NCBI GenBank assembly: GCA_949286705.1
Contig: CASEDF010000006.1
Coordinates: 62,001-126,000 of the forward strand
Direction of reading: 5' to 3'
Origin: an uncultured bacterium
GTDB taxonomy: Bacteria; Cyanobacteriota; Vampirovibrionia; Gastranaerophilales; Gastranaerophilaceae
Length of the DNA: 64,000 nucleotides
The translations under genes were made by a program, and so were the position numbers. This document shows positions 52,686 to 61,930 of the stretch, in pieces (within the stretch, counting starts at the first letter, position 1; each line of letters opens with the position of its first letter). The notes under the pieces were generated by a model, which was given only the letters and a program-made list of their open reading frames with translations, did no database searches and had not been told where the DNA came from.

Positions 52686-53415
52686 CGATATAAAATACCA
52701 GATTAACCAGAAAATCTGCTATAAGCATATAAAGCGTAGACAGGATTGCCGCCTGAGTGGTTGAAATACCGACCTCTTTTGCGCCGCCTTTTGTCTGATA
52801 TCCTTGTGTAGCGCAGACAAGAGCGATTAATCCGCCGAAAATTGATGCTTTTAAAAGACTTATATAAATATCGCGGGTAGAAAGCCATGCCCAGACGGAA
52901 TTCATATAGCGTGCGGGATGCAGATCAATTGTAGCGGAGCAGACCAGCATTCCGCCCAAAACCCCGATAACTTCCGCAATCAATACGACCATAGGCACCG
53001 TAATCATTGCCGCAATTATTCTCGGGGTAAAATAATACCCCACAGGGTCGACCTTTAAAGTTTTCATGGCATCCACCTGGCTTGTAACCTGCATGTTTGC
53101 AATCTCCGCGGAAATAGCAGTGCCGGCTCTGGCGCCGATTGCGAGCGCAACAAATCCCGGCGCAATTTCTCTTATCATAACTATTGCAATCGTGCCTCCG
53201 ATATAAGTTTCGGCTCCGGTCATCAAAAATTGTTTTGCTACTTGAACGGCAATTACAGCCGCCGCAATAAACGCTATGGACAGTGAAATAATCAAAGAAT
53301 CGTAGCTAATGGATGCTGCCTGCGAAATTATGCTCGAAAATTTTACCTGCCTTTGCAGTAAATATTTCAGGCTCTTAAAAAAATTTATAACACACAGACC
53401 GAAAAATTCTATCAT
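52678..53415 (-). CDS. mlaE: MlaE-family ABC transporter permease
   Basis: A 245-residue membrane protein of the MlaE/permease (Yrb) family. The motif 'MIREIAPGFVALAIGARAGT' and 'EIANMQVTSQVDAMKTLKVD' are typical. In Gram-negative bacteria it transports phospholipids between membranes with MlaF and MlaD; cyanobacterial homologues exist. No MlaF or MCE gene is adjacent, only a serine protease. A TATATT -10 box lies 6 nt before the ATG with no ribosome site (TTGCCA -35, 18-bp spacing). Confidence 0.9.
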   Translation of the reverse strand: MIEFFGLCVINFFKSLKYLLQRQVKFSSIISQAASISYDSLIISLSIAFIAAAVIAVQVAKQFLMTGAETYIGGTIAIVMIREIAPGFVALAIGARAGTAISAEIANMQVTSQVDAMKTLKVDPVGYYFTPRIIAAMITVPMVVLIAEVIGVLGGMLVCSATIDLHPARYMNSVWAWLSTRDIYISLLKASIFGGLIALVCATQGYQTKGGAKEVGISTTQAAILSTLYMLIADFLVNLVFYIAK

Positions 53416-53437
53416 ATAAAAAATATATCACGAACAG

Positions 53438-54103
53438 CTAATTTTTGGCAAGGTTTGCACTTTTTATAAATTGTTTTGCATCGTTTATAGGGATTGCAAA
53501 GCCTATCCCGATATTTGAAATATTATTATCTGGGTTATAAATCGACTGATTAATTCCGATAACCTCTCCGGCTGAATTTAAAAGCGGTCCGCCGGAGCAT
53601 CCGGGGTTAATAGCGGCATCCGTTTGAATTCTGTTTTTTGTGTAGTCAATTCTTGATACAATTCCTTGAGTTAATGTTCCGTAAAATCCAAAAGGATTTC
53701 CTATTGCAAGAACTTTTTGCCCGACCTTGATATCCTCCGAATTCCCGAATGAAACCGTTTTTAAAGGTGTTTTAGGTTCAATTTTCAAAAGCGCCAAATC
53801 TTTATTTTTGCCCATTTTTGCGAGAATTTTTGCTTTGTAAACAATTCCGTTATACATTGTTACATCAATATCTTTGCAGCCTTCAACGACATGTGAGCCT
53901 GTCAGAATTACACCGTCTTTTGAAATTACACAGCCTGTACCTGCGGAAACCCCGTCGTCAAGCTGCGCATCTATCGCAACAATTGCAGGATTAATTTTTT
54001 CATAAACCGTAATGTTAATCCTTTCATCAGGTTCATAATTTACCCCGAATACCGGCGCAAATCCTATTATTAAAGCCGTAATTACAGAAAAAATTTTTTG
54101 CAT
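53438..54103 (-). CDS. Exported trypsin-like serine protease without PDZ (DegP-like)
   Basis: A 221-residue protein with signal peptide ('KIFSVITALIIGFAPVFG'). The catalytic triad is His in 'ILTGSHVVEGCKDI', Asp in 'KDLALLKIEP' and Ser in 'PGCSGGPLLNSAG' (a Cys replaces the usual Asn of GNSGGP). The PDZ domain of DegP/HtrA is missing, so it is short. It may act in the periplasm on misfolded proteins; function otherwise inferred from family S1C. Confidence 0.9.
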   Translation of the reverse strand: MQKIFSVITALIIGFAPVFGVNYEPDERINITVYEKINPAIVAIDAQLDDGVSAGTGCVISKDGVILTGSHVVEGCKDIDVTMYNGIVYKAKILAKMGKNKDLALLKIEPKTPLKTVSFGNSEDIKVGQKVLAIGNPFGFYGTLTQGIVSRIDYTKNRIQTDAAINPGCSGGPLLNSAGEVIGINQSIYNPDNNISNIGIGFAIPINDAKQFIKSANLAKN

Positions 54104-54181
54104 AACAATTCCTCGTTACCCCATTATGTAAAAAATTCCCGTCTAAAGTATTGCCAAAAATTATTAATTTTGGGTTAGTTC

Positions 54182-54210
54182 TTGAAATTATTATAATTTT
54201 AATGTATAAT
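54182..54210 (+). promoter_or_regulatory. Promoter of ycf23
   Basis: -35 TTGAAA, 17-bp spacer, -10 TATAAT, then AAGGAG and ATG 54234. Confidence 0.65.
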
Positions 54211-54233
54211 TCACAAAGAAGGAGAATTTGATT

Positions 54234-54992
54234 ATGGCAAGAATTGATTTATTTAAACAACATTTACAGGAAAAGAAAGCAGTTAAAGTTATTGCAGGTA
54301 TTGACAATTTTGATATCGTAAACATTAAAAAAGTTGTTTCATCTGCTGAAAATTCAGGCGCAAGCGCTGTTGACATCTGCGCTAAAGAAGAAATCGTAAA
54401 AGAAATCCGTTCTATGACGGAATTACCTTTATTTGTTTCTTCAATTGTTCCGGAAGAACTCGTAAAAGCGGTAGATCTGGGCGCTGACGCAATTGAACTC
54501 GGCAACTTTGACGTTTTGTATAAAAAAGGAATTTCATTCACCGCTCAAGATGTTTTGAGATTAACAAAAGAAACTATCGCACTTTTGGGCGACAGAGAAA
54601 CTTTCTTCTCAGTAACAATTCCGGGCGAAATTGCTATTGCTGAACAAATTGAATTAGCAAGAGAATTGGAAACTATGGGTGTTGATTTAATTCAAACAGA
54701 AGGACATTTCTCAAAAGATTCTCAAGCTGACGGTGTCAGAGGTCTTATGGAAAGAGCAGAACTCACAATTTCCAATACAATCGAACTTGCAAGAAACATT
54801 GAAATGCCGATTATGACAGCAACAGGTATCAACCCGACAACCGCTCCGTTTGCATTCGCAGCAGGTGCATCAGCTATCGGCGTTGGTTCTTGCATTAACA
54901 AAATGGATTCAACGCTTTCTATGATGGCTACTATCAGAAATCTTGTTGAAATCGCAGAAAAAAATGCAGTAAAAACTGTGGAATTGGTTTAA
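54234..54992 (+). CDS. ycf23: Ycf23 / DUF561 family protein
   Basis: A 252-residue alpha/beta protein: 'KAVKVIAGIDNFDIVNIKKV', 'AVDLGADAIELGNFDVLYKK', 'MGVDLIQTEGHFSKDSQADG' and 'AGASAIGVGSCINKM'. The layout matches DUF561/Ycf23, a family found in cyanobacteria and algal plastids and resembling TIM-barrel enzymes. Its biochemical function is unknown. Its presence here supports a cyanobacterial-lineage host. It has its own promoter, AAGGAG ribosome site and terminator. ATG 54234 chosen over TTG 54228. Confidence 0.88.
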   Translation: MARIDLFKQHLQEKKAVKVIAGIDNFDIVNIKKVVSSAENSGASAVDICAKEEIVKEIRSMTELPLFVSSIVPEELVKAVDLGADAIELGNFDVLYKKGISFTAQDVLRLTKETIALLGDRETFFSVTIPGEIAIAEQIELARELETMGVDLIQTEGHFSKDSQADGVRGLMERAELTISNTIELARNIEMPIMTATGINPTTAPFAFAAGASAIGVGSCINKMDSTLSMMATIRNLVEIAEKNAVKTVELV

Positions 54993-55017
54993 AATCTTAA
55001 TTGAATAAATAATTTTA

Positions 55018-55046
55018 GGGCGGACAATACTTTGTCCGCTTTTTTA
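55018..55046 (+). terminator. Terminator of ycf23
   Basis: GCGGACAA / TTGTCCGC hairpin (loop TACT) followed by TTTTTT. Confidence 0.85.
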
Positions 55047-55122
55047 TTGTTATTACATTTATTTACATGTAATGGAAATTTTTTATGGTTTTAACTAAAA
55101 TGTTTATCAGGAAGGAATTGGC

Positions 55123-56679
55123 ATGGAATATATTTTAGATTTATTATACATATATATAGCGGTTTATTCAGTGTATTTTTTGGTTTTAGCCGTAAGAAAT
55201 CTCAAGGATAAACCTTTTAAGATAGAAAAAAGATATTCGCAATATGAAGAAAAAGACCATCTGGCGGTGGTAATATATTCACACAACAACAAAGCCACTC
55301 TTGAAAGTCTTATTAATCAATTAAAACTTCAGGATTATCCGATTGATTGCTTTAAAGTTTTTGCGATTTTAGACAACTGTAATGACGGTTCGGAAACAAT
55401 TTTTAATACTAACAGATTTGTAAACGTTATAAATTTCAAAGACAACGGCACTTTAGGAAAAGATCAGGCTGTGTCATTATTAATAGAGCAGCTGGTATCG
55501 GATCAGTGGATTGATTCATATATATTTATTGATGCAACGCGAGGTATTTCAACTGACTTTTTGTCAACCGTAAATTCCGCACTGGTTAAAAATTCCGTAT
55601 TAAGCGGCGAAACCCTGATGCTTACTGATAACCTTGACATTATCGATACAATTAAAGCTGTTTATCTTAAATATCACATGAATTTTATTAATAAAGCACG
55701 TACACTTTTGGGACTTGCTGTTCAGGCAGATTCCGGTGTTTTTATAATTAAAAAAGAAATTGTAGACAGAATAGGCGAAGTTGATTTTAAAAACATCGAC
55801 AGCGAATTAAAATACAGTCTTTTATTGTCCAAAATAGGCTACAGATGTGCATATAATCCTAATATTCAGACATTTGTTAACGCTGAGGGGTATATTTTCA
55901 GACGCCCGAGGATTTCTCAAAGATTATTGCTGTTTAAAAATTGTTTTAAGAGTATGTTTTGCAAAAATTTTGTATTCACGGAACATGTTCTGTCGCTTAT
56001 TGCTCCTAATTTCTGGGTGCTTGTTATCGCTTATTTAGGCTTGATGAAACATTCTTACAGATATTATTTCTTTGTGGATTTCAAAGTTGTATTATTCTCA
56101 TTCATGCTTTTAATTGCCGGTTTTGCAATAAGCTTGATAAATGCAAAATTGAATTTGAAAGAAATAATTTTATTATGTTTCTATCCTTTATATTCAATAG
56201 GACATATTATAAAAAATATGCCTCCGATACGCGGACTTCTTGCAAGAATTGCTAACGGCAGAGTCACAAACGAAAAAGATAAACTTTCTATTGATGTTGT
56301 TGTATCAACAGGCAAAAGCGATCTTCCGTGCAAATTGGAATTTATCTCCGATAAAGGAATTTCAAAGGTAAGATTTATATTCAAAAATAAAAAATATACA
56401 ACCGGCGGGCATTTAAGAATGATTGACGCTTTGCAGGAATTAAAATCAAAACTTGACGATTACGGATTTATTTTAAAAATTTGTAACTGCTGTTCACACT
56501 TTGCCTCCAGTGTTGACGGGTCGACAAATATGCTGAAAGGTACCTGCAGCTGCGATTATCCGAGTCCGTCATTAAAAGAACCCAAACCCACATTGATTTG
56601 GAATTCCTGTTCAAAATTTTCACCTGCAAGATTGAACAGCCTTATTGAAGAAATGGTTTCAAAAGGTAAGGAAGAATAA
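55123..56679 (+). CDS. Membrane glycosyltransferase (GT2-like) with Cys-rich C-terminus
   Basis: A 518-residue protein. One N-terminal helix, then a GT-A-like domain ('HLAVVIYSHNNKATLESLIN', 'SYIFIDATRGIS' in the DxD place), then helices at about 290-370, like membrane GT2 enzymes that make polysaccharides. The last ~130 residues are a separate domain with Cys clusters ('CNCCSHFASS' and 'GTCSCDYPS'). That end is not part of usual GT2 enzymes. Substrate unknown. GGAAGGA precedes the ATG. Confidence 0.75.
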   Translation: MEYILDLLYIYIAVYSVYFLVLAVRNLKDKPFKIEKRYSQYEEKDHLAVVIYSHNNKATLESLINQLKLQDYPIDCFKVFAILDNCNDGSETIFNTNRFVNVINFKDNGTLGKDQAVSLLIEQLVSDQWIDSYIFIDATRGISTDFLSTVNSALVKNSVLSGETLMLTDNLDIIDTIKAVYLKYHMNFINKARTLLGLAVQADSGVFIIKKEIVDRIGEVDFKNIDSELKYSLLLSKIGYRCAYNPNIQTFVNAEGYIFRRPRISQRLLLFKNCFKSMFCKNFVFTEHVLSLIAPNFWVLVIAYLGLMKHSYRYYFFVDFKVVLFSFMLLIAGFAISLINAKLNLKEIILLCFYPLYSIGHIIKNMPPIRGLLARIANGRVTNEKDKLSIDVVVSTGKSDLPCKLEFISDKGISKVRFIFKNKKYTTGGHLRMIDALQELKSKLDDYGFILKICNCCSHFASSVDGSTNMLKGTCSCDYPSPSLKEPKPTLIWNSCSKFSPARLNSLIEEMVSKGKEE

Positions 56680-57831
56680 TTAAAGTTTTGTGAGCAGTTC
56701 TTTCATCATATAAAAAGAGCCGCAAACAACCGTTAATTTGCCGTCCTTGTAATTGAATTTTTGTCCGGTAAATTCTTTTGACGGGTAAGGACAAACCGAC
56801 TGAAGTTCATCAATGTCAGCTGAATTCGGGTAGTTAAAATGATAAAAATAAATTTCATCTTCAGGGTTAAATAATTCAGTAATCATTCTTCTGTAGTCTT
56901 TATTTTTAAGGCAGCCGAAAATAAAGCGTCTGGGAGTATTTGCATAATTAAAATCCAGACTTTGCTTTAACGCACGAATACCGTTGGGATTATGTGCGGC
57001 ATCAATTATCATATTTTTGTCGGCAAAATACTGAAACCTGAAAGGATGCTGAACTTTTTTCAAGGCTTTTTGAACAGTATCTTCAGAAATGTCTTTAAAA
57101 AGATAACGGACCGCGGTCAGAGCAAGAGATAAATTTTCCTGCTGGTAAAGACCTTTCAATGAAAGATTTGAAGTATCCTCAAACGGCGATACCATAATCA
57201 TAAGGGAGTTTTTCTTATCTGCGGTATCCTTTATTATTTCAAAGCCTTCGGCAGTAATAACGGGACAATTTTCTTTAATAATTCCTGCTTTTTCGAAAGC
57301 GATTTGTTCCAAAGTTTTGCCGAGCCTTTCCGTGTGGTCAAAATCAATGTGCGTAATAATAGAACACAGATTTGATTTTATAACGTTAGTCGCATCAAAT
57401 CGCCCGCCGAGTCCTGTTTCCAGAACAACAACATCGACACTATTATCGGCAAAATATTCAAACATAACAGCTGTCAAAATTTCAAATTCCGTAAGATAAA
57501 TGTTATTTTTATCGGCAAGAGAACAAATTTTTTCCACATAATTTGCAAAATCATTTTTAGAAATCTCATTTCCAGAGATTTTAATTCTTTCGGTATAGTC
57601 AAAAATATGCGGGCTTGTATACAGACCTACTTTCATCCCTGCTTCTTTTAAAACAGATTCAATAATTGCGCAGACAGAACCTTTGCCGTTAGTTCCCGCA
57701 ATATGAATACATTTTAATTTATCTTGAGGATTACCTAAAATATCAAGAATTCGGGAAATTCTTTCAAGTCCGAGTTCAATATAAAATTTCCCCTGGCTTG
57801 TTAAAAGCTTTACGGCATCTTCGTAATTCAT
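56680..57831 (-). CDS. folC: Folylpolyglutamate synthase / dihydrofolate synthase
   Basis: A 383-residue Mur-ligase-like enzyme: ATP site 'HIAGTNGKGSVCAIIESVL', 'LETGLGGRFDATNVI', 'THIDFDHTERLG'. It adds glutamate to folates and may also make dihydrofolate. The C-terminal domain is somewhat shorter than in E. coli FolC (~420). Last gene of the mur-ftsQ-nadE cluster. Confidence 0.92.
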   Translation of the reverse strand: MNYEDAVKLLTSQGKFYIELGLERISRILDILGNPQDKLKCIHIAGTNGKGSVCAIIESVLKEAGMKVGLYTSPHIFDYTERIKISGNEISKNDFANYVEKICSLADKNNIYLTEFEILTAVMFEYFADNSVDVVVLETGLGGRFDATNVIKSNLCSIITHIDFDHTERLGKTLEQIAFEKAGIIKENCPVITAEGFEIIKDTADKKNSLMIMVSPFEDTSNLSLKGLYQQENLSLALTAVRYLFKDISEDTVQKALKKVQHPFRFQYFADKNMIIDAAHNPNGIRALKQSLDFNYANTPRRFIFGCLKNKDYRRMITELFNPEDEIYFYHFNYPNSADIDELQSVCPYPSKEFTGQKFNYKDGKLTVVCGSFYMMKELLTKL

Positions 57832-57833
57832 AA

Positions 57834-59246
57834 TTAATAAAACCTCTGCAAAATCGGCAGATTGACCCCGTTCAAAAAAGACCTTTCAGTAAGTCTTATG
57901 CCAAGGCAGCACTGTTTACGTTTAAATTGCGCTCTGTAAATCTTTTTAACCGTATCAAGAACAAGTTCGGTGCCGTATTTGGCGCAGATTTCTTCAACAG
58001 GCTTGTTTTGTTCAATGTACATTTCAATTATATCATCAAGAATTGCGTATTCAGGAAGTCTGTCCTGATCTTTCTGTCCCGGATGAAGCTCTGCTGACGG
58101 AGCTTTTTCAATAATTGCCTGCGGAATTCTTTCTTCATTGCGGTTAATATACGCACAAAGCTTGTAGACATTTGTTTTTGTTAAATCACAGATTAAATTC
58201 AGACCGCCCGCAAGATCGCCGTAAAGTGTGCCAAATCCCATTGCGGCTTCTGATTTGTTGCTGGTGGAAAGCAAAAGCCTGCCGTCACGATTTGAAAAGA
58301 ACATCAAAATAATAGCCCGCAATCGCGCCTGCAAATTTTCCTCCGCTAAATCCTGTTTTGTTTCATGGGCAATTTTTTCCATGAAATTATCAAATAAAGG
58401 TGTGATAGGGTGTTTTTCCGTGCGTATTCCTAAGTTCTGTGCAAGTGCAATAGAATCCGTAACACTGCCTTCAGAAGAATACCTACTCGGCATCAAAACC
58501 CCGAGAACGTTTTCAGCACCCATCGCATCAGCTGCCAGAACGGCAGTTAAGGCGCTGTCTATACCGCCTGACAGCCCCAGTATAATCTTTTTGAAACCTG
58601 TATTTTCACAGTATTCTTTTAAAGCAAATGTCAAAACTTTATAAACAATTTCTTCAATTTGAGGTTCTTCATAATGAATTACTTTTTTGAAATCAATAAT
58701 TTCGCACGCTGTTTCACAAACAGGTAAATGCATTACAAGTTCGTTTTCTCTGTTTTTTGCAAAACTTCCGCCCGCAAAAATATTTTCATCAGACATTCCG
58801 ACAGCATTAACAAATATAAAATCGTTTCTTGTATTGATGCTATCAACAAATTCTTTATAATCATTCATCACAAAATATTTATTTTTTGCAAGAATATAAA
58901 GGTCGCATATCACGTCATCGCGGTAGATTTCATCAACATAAACGTTTTGCCCCTGTATGATATAAAATCCGTCTTCGGATATTCCGATTTCACCATTTTG
59001 GATTAAAACATCGCCGATTAGAACAGCTTTATCATAATTTTTCAGTGCAATATTTTGATAAAAATGCATTTCAGCATCCTGTAATTTTTCATCCAGCACA
59101 AGGTCTTTTGCGCCGGTATCTTCCAGATCATACTGAGGAAATATTATCAAATCGCAATCGTTTTTTTCAATTGCGTCTGCTATTTGTTTAAAATTAAAAT
59201 CAAAATCCGCTGTTTTGAATCTTGTCTGTGCCAGTGCAACTTTCAT
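57834..59246 (-). CDS. nadE: NAD+ synthetase with vestigial glutaminase (nitrilase) domain
   Basis: A 470-residue protein. The synthetase half is intact: PP-loop 'LGLSGGIDSALTAVLAAD', 'STSNKSEAAMGFGTLYGDLA' and 'KAPSAELHPGQKDQDRLPEY'. The N-terminal nitrilase half (1-190) is shorter than usual (~270): the FPE catalytic Glu reads 'FPQYDLEDTG', and the Lys (YRKxxLP) and Cys (ICEDxW) motifs of the glutaminase cannot be found. So this enzyme probably uses ammonia, not glutamine, though built like the long type. AAGGAG before the ATG. Confidence 0.9.
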   Translation of the reverse strand: MKVALAQTRFKTADFDFNFKQIADAIEKNDCDLIIFPQYDLEDTGAKDLVLDEKLQDAEMHFYQNIALKNYDKAVLIGDVLIQNGEIGISEDGFYIIQGQNVYVDEIYRDDVICDLYILAKNKYFVMNDYKEFVDSINTRNDFIFVNAVGMSDENIFAGGSFAKNRENELVMHLPVCETACEIIDFKKVIHYEEPQIEEIVYKVLTFALKEYCENTGFKKIILGLSGGIDSALTAVLAADAMGAENVLGVLMPSRYSSEGSVTDSIALAQNLGIRTEKHPITPLFDNFMEKIAHETKQDLAEENLQARLRAIILMFFSNRDGRLLLSTSNKSEAAMGFGTLYGDLAGGLNLICDLTKTNVYKLCAYINRNEERIPQAIIEKAPSAELHPGQKDQDRLPEYAILDDIIEMYIEQNKPVEEICAKYGTELVLDTVKKIYRAQFKRKQCCLGIRLTERSFLNGVNLPILQRFY

Positions 59247-59256
59247 TATTACTCCT

Positions 59257-60108
59257 TTATTCCAATTTCAAATAATTAACTTTTTCCCATCCTAAATCAA
59301 TATACTTTACTTTGCCTTTAACTTTTTCAATCTGCGGCAAAATTGACGGAATACGTCTGATTCTGTCATAGATATTCAAATCAGGCTGCCCGAGGCGAAC
59401 AGGAACTGTCTCGATTTTTACATAAATATCATCCGGATTTCGCATATCAATGTATTCAACTTTTTCACGTGAAAAAGTTTCGACATATTTGGCAATTTTT
59501 TGAATCTGCCTAATTTTATTTACATCCCACTTTCTATAATCATCCCCCTTGTTTCCGTATGAAAGAACCTTAATTGTCTTATACTCTTCGGGAAGAGGAA
59601 GATAATCGGAACCGATAATTAATCTTCCATCTCTTGTAAATGCGGCAACCGGCTTAACTTTATCATCCGGTGCTATTGTAATAACCGGCATGGCTTCTCT
59701 GATAATTATTAAAACTCTTGCAGGGAAAGCGTATCTTCTTATATAGACTTCATCAACCGGCGCAAGTGACATTAATTTATACTTTAATTCGTTCAAATTT
59801 GCCATATACAGAGGGACTTTAGGCACCGCTATATCTTTTATTACACTTTTAATTTTTTGAGTTTTTACAATTTTATTATTTACAATTTGAATACGTGAAG
59901 GTTCCGGATTTTTAAAAACAGTCTGAGGAAGATACCATCCGCCAAACGAAGAAAAATAATAAATTCCGAAAATAATTCCACACCCTGTTAAAAAACGCAG
60001 CAAGCTTTTAACAAAGCTTTGTTTTTTCTTGCCTTTTCTGATTTTTCTTTCGCGTTGTTTTGTTTTTAAAAGTTCTTCCGGACTTTCAAATTCTTCATTG
60101 TCTGTCAT
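59257..60108 (-). CDS. ftsQ: Cell division protein FtsQ (POTRA)
   Basis: A 283-residue protein with a basic cytosolic tail (KQRERKIRKGKKKQ), one membrane helix ('LRFLTGCGIIFGIYYFSSFG') and an FtsQ-type POTRA domain ('VDEVYIRRYAFPARVLIIIR'). It bridges early and late divisome proteins. It follows ddl, sharing one base of the stop/start (TAATG), the classical position of ftsQ. Confidence 0.9.
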   Translation of the reverse strand: MTDNEEFESPEELLKTKQRERKIRKGKKKQSFVKSLLRFLTGCGIIFGIYYFSSFGGWYLPQTVFKNPEPSRIQIVNNKIVKTQKIKSVIKDIAVPKVPLYMANLNELKYKLMSLAPVDEVYIRRYAFPARVLIIIREAMPVITIAPDDKVKPVAAFTRDGRLIIGSDYLPLPEEYKTIKVLSYGNKGDDYRKWDVNKIRQIQKIAKYVETFSREKVEYIDMRNPDDIYVKIETVPVRLGQPDLNIYDRIRRIPSILPQIEKVKGKVKYIDLGWEKVNYLKLE

Positions 60109-61058
60109 TATTTATTTAATCCTGCGCTGTTCAATATCAATAACACCAAATTATCATAATCAATTTCCATAGCAAGAGCCTGAGCAGGTAAATCACTTGT
60201 TGCCGTCATACCGGGGCTTGTATTGATTTCCAACAAATACGGGATATCATCTTTCATCATAAAATCAATTCTTGAGACCCCGCTGCAACCTGCCGTTTCA
60301 AAAGCTTTTACAGCAAGTTCTTTTACGTATTCCGTAACCTCGGGCGACAAATTTGCCGGACATATGAAATCAGACATCCCTTGTGTGTATTTAGCTTCAA
60401 AGTCATACCATTCATTTTTCGGTCTGATTTCAAGAATTTCGGTTGCAAAAGGCTTGCCGTCAGCTTCAAGAACTCCCACAGTTACAAAAAATCCGTCTAT
60501 AAATTCTTCAACAAGTACATCGTCGTTGTATTTTACGGCAGTTTCGTAAGCTTCTTTCAAGTCTTCTCTTTTATCAACCTTTGTCATCCCGAAGCTTGAA
60601 CCTTCACTCACAGGCTTTACGAACAAAGGATATTCCAAATCCGCCGTCTTTTCAAAAATATCTTCGCCTTTTTTAACAAATGCTGATCTTGCCATAATGA
60701 TATCGGGATTTGTAGAAAGAATTCTTTTGGTAAATTCTTTATTCATACAAACAGAACTTGCCATAACACCGCAGCCGGCATAAGGAATTCTTAAAATTTC
60801 CAACAGACCTTGAATACAACCGTCTTCGCCGTATTTGCCGTGTAAGGCATTGAACGCATAATCATATTTGCCGTCTTTAAGCTTTAAGGCAATATCTTTA
60901 TCAACAACAACCATTTCAGCATTAGCAAACCCAAGCCTTTGAAGTGCCTCAAAACACCCCTTACCTGAACGCATGGATACCTCAGCTTCTGATGACATCC
61001 CGCCGCAAAGAACAGCTATTTTTGAATTTTTATCGATTCTATTTTTAATTTCCTGCAT
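60108..61058 (-). CDS. ddl: D-alanine--D-alanine ligase
   Basis: A 316-residue ATP-grasp enzyme: 'VLCGGMSSEAEVSMRSGKGC', 'FNALHGKYGEDGCIQGLLEI', 'PLFVKPVSEGSSFGMTKV' and 'EINTSPGMTATSDLPAQALA'. It makes the D-Ala-D-Ala dipeptide for peptidoglycan. It overlaps murB by 43 nt and ftsQ by 1 nt, in the mur operon. Confidence 0.95.
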   Translation of the reverse strand: MQEIKNRIDKNSKIAVLCGGMSSEAEVSMRSGKGCFEALQRLGFANAEMVVVDKDIALKLKDGKYDYAFNALHGKYGEDGCIQGLLEILRIPYAGCGVMASSVCMNKEFTKRILSTNPDIIMARSAFVKKGEDIFEKTADLEYPLFVKPVSEGSSFGMTKVDKREDLKEAYETAVKYNDDVLVEEFIDGFFVTVGVLEADGKPFATEILEIRPKNEWYDFEAKYTQGMSDFICPANLSPEVTEYVKELAVKAFETAGCSGVSRIDFMMKDDIPYLLEINTSPGMTATSDLPAQALAMEIDYDNLVLLILNSAGLNK

Positions 61059-61930
61059 AAATCTTCCTCTTTTTCATCATTTCCGCCTATATATCTGACT
61101 TCGGGCACTAATTTTATACCGTATTTATCTTCAACCGCTGATGACATTTTATCCATTAATGTCAAAACATCCAATGATGTCGCGTTTTTTTCATTTATAA
61201 TAAAATTCGCATGTTTTTCAAAAACTTTTGCACCGCCTGCTCTAAATTCTTTCGCGCCAACGGATTCTAAAAGTTGTCCTGCAGAATGTCCTTCCGGATT
61301 TTTAAAAACACTTCCGCAATTCGGCAATGTCAAAGACGGCTGTTTAGTCTGCCGGAATGTCAAATTTTCATTCATTTTTGCCTGAATATTTTCCGCAGTA
61401 TCCTTCTTTAATTCAAACTCTGCAGACAAAACAATATAAGGTTTTTTCTGGCAAACAGAAGTTCTATATTCAAACCCCATTTTTTCATTAGTAAATTTTA
61501 CAATACCGGTTTCGGAAGAATAAATCAAAGCAGATTTCAAAACGTCAGAAATCTTTTGTCCATGAGCCCCCGCATTCATGCAAACCTCACCGCCAACGGA
61601 TCCGGGGAAACCAATCATGAATTCAAGTCCGCTTAAACCCTCTGCGGCTGCCATTTTAGACAATTTTGTACCACTAACACCGGCACCTGCATTTATAATA
61701 TTTCCGTCTACCGATATTTCATCTATACGCTTTGTACAAATCAAAGCTCCGTCATAGCCTTTTGAAGACACAAGAATATTTGACAGATTTCCTACCACAG
61801 CAGCATCCGGTAATGCTTCCAGAATTTCAACAAATTCAGCTGTTGTTTCAGGGAAATAAACTCTTTTAACATTACCTCCAATTTTAAACGATGTAAGTTT
61901 TGAAATATCAAAATCATTTTCCGCAAGCAT
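61016..61930 (-). CDS. murB: UDP-N-acetylenolpyruvoylglucosamine reductase
   Basis: A 304-residue flavoenzyme that reduces enolpyruvyl-UDP-GlcNAc to UDP-MurNAc. FAD site 'LSNILVSSKG', 'FMIGFPGSVGGEVCMNAGAHG', 'FRQTKQPSLTLPNCGSVFKN' (catalytic Ser) and 'GAKEFRAGGAKVFEKHANFI'. Type II length (no extra C-terminal domain). It overlaps murC by 17 nt. Confidence 0.95.
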   Translation of the reverse strand: MLAENDFDISKLTSFKIGGNVKRVYFPETTAEFVEILEALPDAAVVGNLSNILVSSKGYDGALICTKRIDEISVDGNIINAGAGVSGTKLSKMAAAEGLSGLEFMIGFPGSVGGEVCMNAGAHGQKISDVLKSALIYSSETGIVKFTNEKMGFEYRTSVCQKKPYIVLSAEFELKKDTAENIQAKMNENLTFRQTKQPSLTLPNCGSVFKNPEGHSAGQLLESVGAKEFRAGGAKVFEKHANFIINEKNATSLDVLTLMDKMSSAVEDKYGIKLVPEVRYIGGNDEKEEDLCRKLKIESIKIQK

